64,000 nt of DNA from Kribbella sandramycini (lineage in GTDB: Bacteria; Actinomycetota; Actinomycetes; Propionibacteriales; Kribbellaceae). Under the pieces are notes generated by a model. That model was not told the origin of the DNA. It searched no databases and worked only from the letters and a program-made list of their open reading frames with translations. A program made the position numbers and the translations under genes. The stretch covers positions 428,045 to 492,044 of the forward strand of contig NZ_JABJRC010000007.1 of the NCBI RefSeq assembly GCF_013131805.1, written 5' to 3'. Positions 8,410 through 16,243 of the stretch are shown here, in pieces (the first letter of the stretch is position 1; the number at the start of each line of letters is the position of its first letter).

Positions 8410-9507
8410 GTGGCGAGGACCGAGAGCGACCGGTGCCCGGGTGTACTGGCAGTGCACCAGGCGGCTGACGGCGGCTTGGCTCGGGTTCGCGTGCCCGGGG
8501 GGTTGCTCAGTGTCACGCAGCTTGAGGTACTGCGGCTGGCGAGCGCTGAGCTCGGCGACGGCCGTCTGGAGCTGACGTCGCGCGGAAACCTCCAGATCCG
8601 CGCGCTGCGACCGGACGGCCCACGCGAGCTCTCGGACCGGTTGTTTGCCGCTGGCCTACTACCGTCGCTGGAGCACGAGCGAGTCCGCAACATCCTCGCT
8701 TCACCGTTGTCCGGGCTGGACGGCCGGTACGACGTACTTCCGGTGGCTCAGGCGTTGGACCAGGCGCTGTGTGCCCGGCCTGAACTGGCCGCGCTCCCCG
8801 GCCGATTCCTGTTCGCAGTGGACGACGGACGCGGTGACCTGACCCAGGTCGGCGCTGACGTGCTGCTGCAGGCCGTTGACGACTCCGAAGCCTTGTTGTG
8901 CATCGGCGCGCTCAGCGCGCGCGTGACCTGGGAGAACGCGGTTGACGCGCTGCTGGCAGCGGCGGCAGCGTTTCTTCAGGTTCGGGACGCACAGGAGTGG
9001 CGGATCGCTGAGGTCGCCGACGGCGCGCAGCGCATCTTCGAGCGGCTCGGGCTGCGGCCTGGTAGCGAACAGCCGGTCGTCGGACTCCCGGTCACGGCTG
9101 GTGCGCATGGGAGCGCGCTGGCAGTGACCGTCCCGCTCGGCTCACTGACCCAGGAACAGGCAGTAACGCTGACCGAGCACGCTGCGTGGATTCGGGTCAC
9201 GCCCTGGCGTTCTGTCGTGATCCCAACGGTCGGAGTGGAGCCGTTGACGGCTGTCGGGTTGGTCACAACCGCTGAATCGCCGTGGAATGCTGTGACAGCG
9301 TGTGCGGGCCGCCCTGGGTGCGCCAAGGCGCTGGCCGACGTACGGGCCGATGCGCGGCGCATGCTGCCGCGGCTGCCCCGGGACGGACGCCGAGTGCATT
9401 GGTCGGGTTGTGAGCGCCGGTGCGGCAAGCCGGTCGGCGACTTCGTCGACGTACTTGCTGTGGGCAACGGATATCTGGTCGACGGGGAACCGAGGGAGAA
9501 GTGGTGA
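8410..9507 (+). CDS. cobG: Precorrin-3B synthase, CobG
   Basis: 365 residues with the nitrite/sulfite-reductase-like ferredoxin fold duplicated around a [4Fe-4S] centre. SRGNLQIRAL is in the first half. The cluster ligands are in CAGRPGCAKA and SGCERRCGKP, i.e. Cx5C then Cx3C. CobG is the O2-dependent mono-oxygenase that makes precorrin-3B in aerobic B12 synthesis. GTG 8410 starts 7 bases after TAGCAT, suggesting a leaderless mRNA. Its TGA overlaps the cobH GTG (GTGA), so cobG-cobH-cobIJ are translationally coupled. No cobalamin riboswitch sequence is visible in the 86-base leader region. Confidence 0.9.
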   Translation: MARTESDRCPGVLAVHQAADGGLARVRVPGGLLSVTQLEVLRLASAELGDGRLELTSRGNLQIRALRPDGPRELSDRLFAAGLLPSLEHERVRNILASPLSGLDGRYDVLPVAQALDQALCARPELAALPGRFLFAVDDGRGDLTQVGADVLLQAVDDSEALLCIGALSARVTWENAVDALLAAAAAFLQVRDAQEWRIAEVADGAQRIFERLGLRPGSEQPVVGLPVTAGAHGSALAVTVPLGSLTQEQAVTLTEHAAWIRVTPWRSVVIPTVGVEPLTAVGLVTTAESPWNAVTACAGRPGCAKALADVRADARRMLPRLPRDGRRVHWSGCERRCGKPVGDFVDVLAVGNGYLVDGEPREKW

Positions 9508-10136
9508 GCGGGTTCGAGTACGTGCGCGACGGCGCGGAGATCTACCGGCAGTCGTTCGCGACCATCCGGGCCGAGGCTGCGCTCGGCGACCTGCCGGCCG
9601 ACGTCGCGCAGATCGCCGTCCGGATGATCCACGCCTGCGGCATGACCGATCTGGTCGCCGACCTGGCCTGGTCGGACGGCGTGGTCAAGAACGCCCGCGC
9701 AGCCCTCCAAGGCGGTGCACCGATCCTGTGCGACGCCCAGATGGTGGCGGCCGGCATCACCCGGCGCCGGCTGCCCGCGGACAACCAGGTGATCTGCACT
9801 CTCAGCGCACCGGGCGTGCCGGAGCTGGCGCAACAGCTCGAAACCACGCGCAGCGCCGCCGCTGTCGACCTGTGGCTCGACCACCTGGCTGGAGCGGTCG
9901 TTGCAGTAGGCAACGCGCCGACAACGCTGTTCCGGTTGCTGGAGCTGATCGCAGCGGGCGCACCGCGACCGGCGGCAGTGCTGGGCATTCCGGTCGGGTT
10001 CATTGGTGCTGCCGAGTCCAAAGCGGCGCTGGCGGCCAACACCCTCGGTCTGGAGTACCTGGTGGTCCGAGGCCGCCGGGGCGGCAGTGCGATCACCGCG
10101 GCCGCCGTGAACGCGATTGCGAGTGAAGAAGAGTGA
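9504..10136 (+). CDS. cobH: Precorrin-8X methylmutase, CobH
   Basis: 210 residues. The catalytic histidine is H43 in VRMIHACGMTD, the same position as in the characterised Pseudomonas enzyme. VGNAPTTLFRLLELI and GIPVGFIGAAESK are the conserved substrate-site loops. The enzyme moves the C11 methyl group to C12, giving hydrogenobyrinic acid. I start at GTG 9504, which overlaps the cobG stop by four bases; the longer frame from 9420 would read into cobG. It ends in another GTGA overlap with cobIJ. All three genes form one tight operon. Confidence 0.92.
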   Translation: MSGFEYVRDGAEIYRQSFATIRAEAALGDLPADVAQIAVRMIHACGMTDLVADLAWSDGVVKNARAALQGGAPILCDAQMVAAGITRRRLPADNQVICTLSAPGVPELAQQLETTRSAAAVDLWLDHLAGAVVAVGNAPTTLFRLLELIAAGAPRPAAVLGIPVGFIGAAESKAALAANTLGLEYLVVRGRRGGSAITAAAVNAIASEEE

Positions 10137-11629
10137 CTGGACAGCTGTGGGGTGTAGGGCTCGGACCAGGCGACCCGGAGCTCGTCACGGTCAAGGCCGC
10201 CCGGCTGATCGGCGCTGCGGACGTGATCGCGTTCCACAGCGCGCGGCACGGCCGGAGCATCGCGCGCTCGGTCGCGGCGCCCTACCTGCGGGACGGGCAG
10301 ATCGAGGAGCACCTGGTCTACCCGCTGACTACCGAGACCACTGACCACCCCGGCGGCTATCAGGGCGCCATGGACGACTTCTACGCCGAGTGCGCCGCCC
10401 GGCTCGCTGCACACCTCGATGCCGGCCGCGACGTCGTCGTCCTGGCTGAAGGCGACCCGTTGTTCTACGGGTCCTATATGCACATGCACAAGCGGTTGGC
10501 CGATCGCTACCCCTGTGAGGTCGTTCCGGGCGTGACGTCGGTGAGTGCGGCGGCCGCCGTACTTGGACGGCCGCTGTGTGAGCGTGACGAGGTGCTGACC
10601 GTGCTGCCGGGAACGCTGCCGCCGGATGTGCTGGCTGAGCGGCTTCGGAACACGGACGCCGCTGCAGTCATGAAGCTGGGCCGGACATTCGCCAACGTCC
10701 GCGAGGCCTTCGAGCTGGCCGGCCGCGCCGATGAGGCCTGGTACGTCGAACGCGCAACCACCGCGACGCAGCGGACTGCTCCGCTGACAGATGTCGATCC
10801 GGACGACGTTCCGTACTTCTCACTCGCGTTGCTGCCCAGCCCGATCAACAACACCCACACCGCACCGGCTGTCACAGCGGCCGTTGAGGGCTCGGTGACG
10901 GTCGTCGGGCTCGGCCCGGCCGGGCCGGAGTGGATGACGCCGGAGGTGCGCGCCGCGATCGCCGGTGCAGACGATCTGATCGGCTACGGCCCGTACGTCG
11001 ATCGTCTGCCGGACCGGGCCCGACAGCGCAAGCACGGGTCGGACAACCGGGTGGAATCCGAGCGGGCCGCGTTTGCGCTCGACTTGGCCCGCAAGGGGTC
11101 CAGGGTCGTCGTAGTGTCGTCCGGTGACCCGGGTGTGTTCGCAATGGCCAGTGCGGTGACGGAGGTCGCCTCGGAGCCGGAGTACGCGGACATCGCCGTA
11201 CAGGTGCTTCCTGGAATGACTGCGGCGCAGGCGGTGGCCAGTCGGGTCGGTGCGCCGCTGGGGCACGACTTCTGTGTGCTGTCACTGTCGGACCGGCTCA
11301 AGCCGTGGGAGGTGATCGCGCAGCGGCTGAGCGCGGCCGCCGCGGCGGATCTGGCAATCGCGATCTACAACCCGGCTTCGAAGACCCGCACCTGGCAGGT
11401 CGCTGCAACGCGTGACCTGCTGTTGGCGCACCGTTCTGCCGACACACCGGTCGTTGTCGGGCGTGACGTCGGCGGTACGCGCGAAACGGTGACCGTGACG
11501 ACGCTTGGCGAGCTGGACCCGGCAACTGTGGACATGCGGTGTCTCTTGCTGATCGGCTCGTCGCAGACGCGGACGGTTGCGCGTCCGGCCGGGCCGCTGG
11601 TCTTCACGCCACGTCGCTATCCAGGTTAA
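10133..11629 (+). CDS. cobIJ: Fused precorrin-2 C20-methyltransferase / precorrin-3B C17-methyltransferase, CobI-CobJ
   Basis: 498 residues with two tetrapyrrole methylase domains in tandem. The first (about 1-245) begins GVGLGPGDPELVTVKA and has LAEGDPLFYGSY, as in CobI. The second (about 253-498) begins VVGLGPAGPEWMTPEV and has VVSSGDPGVFAMAS plus IYNPASKTR, as in CobJ. The fusion supplies both the C20 methylation before ring contraction and the C17 methylation that drives it. Such CobI-CobJ fusions are known from mycobacteria and other actinomycetes. GTG 10133 overlaps the cobH stop. It is the last gene of the operon; no further cob gene follows on this strand. Confidence 0.92.
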   Translation: MTGQLWGVGLGPGDPELVTVKAARLIGAADVIAFHSARHGRSIARSVAAPYLRDGQIEEHLVYPLTTETTDHPGGYQGAMDDFYAECAARLAAHLDAGRDVVVLAEGDPLFYGSYMHMHKRLADRYPCEVVPGVTSVSAAAAVLGRPLCERDEVLTVLPGTLPPDVLAERLRNTDAAAVMKLGRTFANVREAFELAGRADEAWYVERATTATQRTAPLTDVDPDDVPYFSLALLPSPINNTHTAPAVTAAVEGSVTVVGLGPAGPEWMTPEVRAAIAGADDLIGYGPYVDRLPDRARQRKHGSDNRVESERAAFALDLARKGSRVVVVSSGDPGVFAMASAVTEVASEPEYADIAVQVLPGMTAAQAVASRVGAPLGHDFCVLSLSDRLKPWEVIAQRLSAAAAADLAIAIYNPASKTRTWQVAATRDLLLAHRSADTPVVVGRDVGGTRETVTVTTLGELDPATVDMRCLLLIGSSQTRTVARPAGPLVFTPRRYPG

Positions 11630-11708
11630 ATCTGTCGCGCTCACGGTGTCAGGTCGACCACAGGCGGGTACTGGTCGCGGGGAAGCTGACCTGTGAGGAG
11701 ATCGGACG

Positions 11709-12293
11709 ATGAGCAACGTCACGACCGTTCCGGAGCGACCGATCGTCGCAACGGACACGGAGCCGGCAACCGACAACGAGCTGTTGGTCTACCGAGGGTT
11801 CAAGTTCGGTGCAGCCTTCTTCGGCTGGCTGATCGCTATCGCGATGGGTGTGCTGCTGTCCGCTGCTGTGTCCGCAGTGGCCGCCCTGACCGCGGAGATT
11901 CTCGACTACCGCCGCGGTGACGCCGCTGCGCAGCCCGCCGCCGCTGGGATCACCGCAGCCACCATGGCGATCGTCGTCATGGGTGTGGCCTTCTACAGCG
12001 GCGGATACGTCGCTGGGCGGCTGGCCCGTTTCGACGGCGCGCGCAACGGCTTCGGCGTCTGGATGGTCGCCCTGCTGGTGCTGGTGCTCGCGGCCGGCGC
12101 CGGTGCGCTGCTGAACAGTCAGTACGACTGGCTGAGCGACGTACGCCGTCCTGACATCGCACTGTCCACCGAGGCGATGACGACCGGCGGTGTGCTGGCC
12201 ACTGCGGCGATGTTGGTCGTGACACTGCTGACCGCGGTCATCGGCGGTAAGGCCGGTCAGCGCTACCACGACAAGATCGACCGCCTGCTCTGA
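11709..12293 (+). CDS. Four-TM membrane protein of unknown function (YrzE/TIGR04086-like)
   Basis: 194 residues. A ~28-residue polar N-terminus is followed by four hydrophobic segments at roughly 33-58, 78-100, 114-134 and 160-185. The loop with YVAGRLARFDGARNGFGVWM resembles the glycine/arginine loop of YrzE-like membrane proteins, but I cannot name a function. A good GAGGAG ribosome site lies just before ATG 11709. It stands alone between cobIJ and the monooxygenase gene. Six residues after the last TM are basic/acidic, and the C-terminus is probably cytoplasmic. Confidence 0.7.
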   Translation: MSNVTTVPERPIVATDTEPATDNELLVYRGFKFGAAFFGWLIAIAMGVLLSAAVSAVAALTAEILDYRRGDAAAQPAAAGITAATMAIVVMGVAFYSGGYVAGRLARFDGARNGFGVWMVALLVLVLAAGAGALLNSQYDWLSDVRRPDIALSTEAMTTGGVLATAAMLVVTLLTAVIGGKAGQRYHDKIDRLL

Positions 12294-12336
12294 ACCTCTG
12301 CCCCTGAGCTGAGGCGCCCACCGCGGGAAGAGGTTC
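12292..12336 (+). terminator. Weak hairpin after the YrzE-like gene
   Basis: GAACCTCT (12292-12299, overlapping the stop codon of the upstream gene) pairs perfectly with AGAGGTTC (12329-12336) across a 29-base loop. No T-run follows, so intrinsic termination is only a possibility. Confidence 0.3.
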
Positions 12337-12351
12337 GGGGCGGGCGGCGTT

Positions 12352-13428
12352 GTGCCTGACATGCTCGACGTCGTGGTGATCGGAGCCGGCCAGGCTGGGC
12401 TGTCGGCCGCCTACCACCTGGTGCGGATGGGTTTCGCGCCGTACGACGAGGTCGTCGTGCTGGACCGGAACGCCGCACCAGGTGGCGCGTGGCAGCACCG
12501 CTGGGACTCGCTGACCATGCACGACGTCCACGGCATCGCGAACCTGCCGGGCACGTCGGTGCCGGAGTCCGCGGACTCCGAGCGGGCCAACGTGTTCGTA
12601 CCGTCGTACTTCGCCGAGTACGAGAAGCGGTTCGAACTGCCAGTACTGCGGCCGGTGGCGGTCGAGAGCGTGCAACGGATCGACGGTGGCTTCGAAGTCC
12701 GCACCGACGGTACGACGTACCAGACCGCGGCGATCGTGAACGCAACCGGGACGTGGGACCGGCCGTTCATCCCCTGGTACCCGGGCATCGAGACCTTCGC
12801 CGGGCGCCAGCTGCACACCGCGGACTACCGCGGCGCAGCTGAGCTGGCAGGCCAGGAGGTGCTCGTGGTCGGCGGCGGTGCGTCCGCCGTCCAGCTCCTG
12901 GCCGAAATCTCCGCCGTAGCATCGACCACCTGGGTAACGCGCCGCCCGCCGGAGTGGCACCACGACGAGGAGTTCACCCCCGAGCTGGGCCGCAAGATCA
13001 TCGCCAAGGTCGAAGAACGCGTCAGCGCCGGCCTCCCGCCACGCAGCGTCGTCAGCGTCACCGGCCTTCGCCTGCGCCCCCAAGAACAACCCGCCTGGGA
13101 CCGAGGCGTCTACACCCGCCACCCCATGTTCGCCCGCCTCACCCCCGACGGCCCCACCTGGTCCGACGGCCGCCACCAACACATCGACACCATCCTCTGG
13201 GCCACCGGCTTCCGCGCCGACCTCGCCCACCTCACCCCCCTCCACCTCCGCGAACCCTCCGGCGGCATCCGCATGACCTCCACCGCCACCACCCTCGACC
13301 CCCGCATCCACCTCATCGGCTACGGCCCCTCCGCCTCCACCATCGGCGCCAACCGAGCCGGCTTCACCGCCGCCCGCACCCTCCGCACCCTCCTGAAACC
13401 CCGGACCGGTGTGGTCAGCGGAGGATGA
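12352..13428 (+). CDS. FAD/NAD(P)-dependent monooxygenase-like oxidoreductase
   Basis: 358 residues. The N-terminal Rossmann motif G11-A-G13-Q-A-G16-LSAAYHL binds FAD. A second nucleotide motif, VVGGGASAVQL near residue 170, would bind NADPH. HRWDSLTMHDVHGIANLPG and the ATGF(R) element near residue 280 are typical of class B flavin monooxygenases (FMO/YUCCA/Baeyer-Villiger relatives), which oxidise amines, sulfides or ketones. The start is GTG 12352, with ATG 12361 in frame as an alternative. From about 13000 on, the codons become almost exclusively C-ending. The 3' end overlaps the convergent DUF5937 gene by 14 bases. Confidence 0.8.
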   Translation: MPDMLDVVVIGAGQAGLSAAYHLVRMGFAPYDEVVVLDRNAAPGGAWQHRWDSLTMHDVHGIANLPGTSVPESADSERANVFVPSYFAEYEKRFELPVLRPVAVESVQRIDGGFEVRTDGTTYQTAAIVNATGTWDRPFIPWYPGIETFAGRQLHTADYRGAAELAGQEVLVVGGGASAVQLLAEISAVASTTWVTRRPPEWHHDEEFTPELGRKIIAKVEERVSAGLPPRSVVSVTGLRLRPQEQPAWDRGVYTRHPMFARLTPDGPTWSDGRHQHIDTILWATGFRADLAHLTPLHLREPSGGIRMTSTATTLDPRIHLIGYGPSASTIGANRAGFTAARTLRTLLKPRTGVVSGG

Positions 13429-14470
13429 GGGTGAGGAGGTGGGGGCCTAGGGAGTGGAGGGCTGGTTCGTTGAGGTGGTAGGTGACGAAGCGGCCTTGGC
13501 GTTCGGCGGTGACGAGGCCGGCTCGGGTGAGGGCTTTGAGGTGGCGGGTTACCTGGGTGGGGTGGAGGTTCCAGAGGGCGGCTATTTCGCCGGCGGTGCG
13601 GGGTTCGCTGGCTACGGCGCGGCAGACCTGGAGGCGGTCGGGGGCGGCTAGGGCTTCGAGGCGGGCGCGGAGCTGGGCGGCGGTGGGGACGGCGGGGCCG
13701 CGGCCCGTGGCGGGGTAGATGAGGGTGAGGGGCTGGCCGGGGATCTCGCCGAGGAAGAGGTGCGGGGCGATGTGGTTGCTGGGGACGAGGAGCAGAGAGC
13801 GGTCGGCCAGGTCGATGCGCTTGTTCTGAACCTTTTGGACGACGGCGCTGTCGTTGTCGCGGATGTCGATGGAGCTGTCGAGTGAGGCCAGCATCGGCAG
13901 GACTCCGTCGCGGACGGCGAGGTCGCGGTCTTGGCGACCGCGGGCGGCCAGGGCGTCGCGTGACTCGGCCCAGACCTCGTGGAACCACGTCGTCCAGCAC
14001 GAATCGAGCAGGTCGAGGAAACGGCGTACGGGCTCGTCAGGCGCGTCGAGCAGCGCGGTGACCAGCCCGAAGACCTCTGGGCCGCGGCTGCGCGACCAGT
14101 GCCGGACGGCGTCCGTGTCGACCTCGCGGCTGCTCAGCGGCCGCCCCCGCAGCGGCCGGACCAGCTCCGCGGCCAGCTCGGCCGCCGGCCGCGCACGCAA
14201 CGCACCCAGCTCCTCCTGCCAAGCCGGTACGCCGGTCGCCGTGCTGGTCACGAAGAACCGCGCCCGAACCGCACGTACCGTCCACGTCCACTGCGCGAGC
14301 TCCTCCCGCAGCGAAACAGGCAGGGGTACGCCGGACGCCCACTCAACCCGGTCGTGGTGTCGCGGCGCAGCCAACACATGCAGCGCGCAACCGAGCTCGA
14401 TCAACGGCGACGCGACATGCCGGATGCGCTCTGGCGCCAGCCGACCGGCCCCGGCGAGAACAGTAGGCAG
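13415..14470 (-). CDS. DUF5937-type ArsR-like winged-helix regulator, probable CTG start
   Basis: About 351 residues. The N-terminal region (residues ~5-260) resembles DUF5937, whose conserved core runs RIRHVASPLIELGCALHVL. The C-terminal ~75 residues are an ArsR-type winged helix (PDRLQVCRAVA, GEIAALWNLHPTQVTRHLKAL, LVTAERQGRFVTYHL). The only ATG/GTG/TTG start in frame is TTG 14404, which would delete half of the conserved N-terminal helix. Upstream the frame stays open only to CTG codons at 14476 and 14470. AAGGA lies 6 bases before CTG 14470, which I choose; CTG 14476 overlaps the upstream stop as CTGA. It is coupled to the GyrI-like gene. Confidence 0.7.
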   Translation of the reverse strand: MPTVLAGAGRLAPERIRHVASPLIELGCALHVLAAPRHHDRVEWASGVPLPVSLREELAQWTWTVRAVRARFFVTSTATGVPAWQEELGALRARPAAELAAELVRPLRGRPLSSREVDTDAVRHWSRSRGPEVFGLVTALLDAPDEPVRRFLDLLDSCWTTWFHEVWAESRDALAARGRQDRDLAVRDGVLPMLASLDSSIDIRDNDSAVVQKVQNKRIDLADRSLLLVPSNHIAPHLFLGEIPGQPLTLIYPATGRGPAVPTAAQLRARLEALAAPDRLQVCRAVASEPRTAGEIAALWNLHPTQVTRHLKALTRAGLVTAERQGRFVTYHLNEPALHSLGPHLLTLILR

Positions 14471-14472
14471 AG

Positions 14473-14946
14473 TCAGTCCTTCAGCTTGAACTGCAGCTCG
14501 GTGTCCCAGTCCGCCATGCTCGGCACCTCACGCGGGTCCGACTTGTAGATCTCCAGCCGGGACACCCACTTGTCGCCCTCGGCATCCCATTCGATGCCCT
14601 CCTGCTCACCCCAGGCCAGCAGATCGCGAGTGGCCGCCATCAGGCCGTCCGGATGACCGTGGTGCTCGACGCTCGCATACCGCCCAGCCGGCAGCACGCC
14701 GGTGACGATCTCCCCCTCACCGCTGTGGACGTCGTCGACCGGGAACCCGATCTCCAGCACGAGCCCGGCCGCCATGTCGACCACCTCGTACCGGAAGAAC
14801 GGCGCGTCGTTCGGCGCGATCTCCCGCGCCGCCAGCCACCCGATCACCTCGTGCATCCGATCCGCGAACGCCGAGATCTCGTCCATCCGGACCGTCCCGC
14901 GCAACGCGACATACGGCCGTTCGGCCACCTCGATGATCTCCGGCAT
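14473..14946 (-). CDS. GyrI-like small-molecule-binding domain protein (stand-alone effector sensor)
   Basis: 157 residues beginning MPEIIEVAERPYVALRG, the usual entry to the GyrI-like/SOUL-type effector-binding fold. The two-fold SHS2 repeat follows, with an FRYEVVDM strand and a VEHHGHPDGLMAATRDLLAW helix in the second half. There is no DNA-binding domain. In AraC- and MerR-type regulators this fold binds drugs; alone it can be a ligand sink or hydrolase. The start is ATG 14946 with GGGAGG upstream; the longer frame to 15108 reads into the neighbouring gene. It abuts the DUF5937 regulator so closely that the two may work as a split sensor/regulator pair (inference). Confidence 0.8.
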   Translation of the reverse strand: MPEIIEVAERPYVALRGTVRMDEISAFADRMHEVIGWLAAREIAPNDAPFFRYEVVDMAAGLVLEIGFPVDDVHSGEGEIVTGVLPAGRYASVEHHGHPDGLMAATRDLLAWGEQEGIEWDAEGDKWVSRLEIYKSDPREVPSMADWDTELQFKLKD

Positions 14947-14985
14947 CCCACGACCTCCCACTCGGCTGAAACCAATCAGTCTCAA

Positions 14986-15000
14986 CCTAGACCGTCTAGG
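14986..15000 (-). promoter_or_regulatory. Short palindrome at the serine hydrolase stop / GyrI-like promoter
   Basis: CCTAGA-CCG-TCTAGG, perfect 6-base arms, spans the stop codon of the serine hydrolase gene and lies 40 bases upstream of the GyrI-like start. It could be an operator or part of a terminator; nothing distinguishes the two. Confidence 0.3.
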
Positions 15001-16243
15001 CGAAGTACTGCGGGAAGAGGTCGTGAGTGGGCCAGGTGGTGACGCCGTTGGCCGCCGTCCACATCGCCGCGTCGATATCGCCGTACGGCTTGCCGGACGG
15101 GTCGTCACGGCGGTTGAACAGCACCGCCCAGCTCATCCCGTGGTAGGTGCGGACGAGAAGGGTGGAGGTGCCCGGGAGGCTGCCGGTGTGCCAGGTGTTG
15201 CGGCCGGTGCCGCCGGTCGTCACGGGACGCACGCTCCAGCCGAGACCGTAGTACGCACCGCCAGGCTCGACACCTGTCTCCGGCTTGGCCCAGACGCGGC
15301 CGAGCGACGTGCTGTTGAGTACGGCGCCTGGCGCGTCGAACATCTTCGCCCAGCGGACCAGATCCGGCGCGCTGGCGATCCAGCCGCCGTTCGCGTCCTG
15401 CGTCCGCATGCTGAATGTTCCGTACGGCGCTGCGACCGTCTGACCCGACATGTCGAGGACGGTCCGGCCGGTGTACTGCGATTCGTACGACAACTCACCG
15501 CTGTGCTTGGCGATGCTCCACCCGAGCGCCATCCGCTTGATCTTCAACGGCGCAAGCAGCTTCTGCTGGACGTAGGCCTCGTAGCTCAGCCCACTGACCT
15601 TCTCGATCACCCGCCCGGCCAGCAAGTATCCGAAATTCGAGTAGGCGTACTTCGTACCTGGCGCCACATCCAGCTTCTGCGCGGTCATGTACTTGATGAC
15701 GTCGGCGTGCTTCAGCTCCATCGGTACGCCGAGCGCCTGCGCGATCGCGGCGTCCTTGAAGTTCGGGTCGCCGGAGACAGCGCGGTCCCAGCCGCCCAGA
15801 TGCTGCAGCAGGCGCCACAGCGTGATGTTCGACCAGCGGGGATCGACGGGCGCGGTGATCCCGAGCAGATCGACCACCTTGGCCGAGAGCGTCAGCTTGC
15901 CGTCCTGTTCGAGGCGCAGGATCGCCGCGGCGGTCAACGACTTCGACAAGCTGGCGATCCGGAACAAGGACGTCGGCTCCACGGTGAGCGCCGCACTCGT
16001 GCTGTACCCGCGGGCGAGGACCAGCCGGCCCTTGTACGTCACCGCGAGCTGCCCGCCGGACACCCCGCGGGCCTGCATGAAGGCCTTCAGCTGATTGTCG
16101 AACCCGGCCAGCGCCGGCACCGCCGTGCCGGTCACCTTCCAGGTCGCGGCCTCGGCGGACGCCGCCACCGCCGTCCCCATCGCCGCGGCCGCACCGGTCG
16201 CGATCGTGAGCTTTCCCAAGCGGCGGCGGGACAGCTCCCTCAC
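14996..16243 (-). CDS. Serine hydrolase (beta-lactamase class C fold), Tat-type signal, coupled to helY
   Basis: 415 residues. The Tat-like leader has S-R-R-R-L-G-K (residues 5-11) followed by an Ala-rich hydrophobic run to about 33. Catalytic motifs: S98-L-S-K101, Y201-S-N203 and H352-T-G354. This is the typical single-domain 'beta-lactamase family' enzyme, extracellular, of unknown substrate. I start at GTG 16243 because it makes a four-base GTGA overlap with the helicase stop. The open frame continues upstream to 16693 but there it is antisense-like shadow of helY. Coupling a secreted hydrolase to an RNA helicase is odd and may only reflect compaction. Confidence 0.85.
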   Translation of the reverse strand: MRELSRRRLGKLTIATGAAAAMGTAVAASAEAATWKVTGTAVPALAGFDNQLKAFMQARGVSGGQLAVTYKGRLVLARGYSTSAALTVEPTSLFRIASLSKSLTAAAILRLEQDGKLTLSAKVVDLLGITAPVDPRWSNITLWRLLQHLGGWDRAVSGDPNFKDAAIAQALGVPMELKHADVIKYMTAQKLDVAPGTKYAYSNFGYLLAGRVIEKVSGLSYEAYVQQKLLAPLKIKRMALGWSIAKHSGELSYESQYTGRTVLDMSGQTVAAPYGTFSMRTQDANGGWIASAPDLVRWAKMFDAPGAVLNSTSLGRVWAKPETGVEPGGAYYGLGWSVRPVTTGGTGRNTWHTGSLPGTSTLLVRTYHGMSWAVLFNRRDDPSGKPYGDIDAAMWTAANGVTTWPTHDLFPQYFA

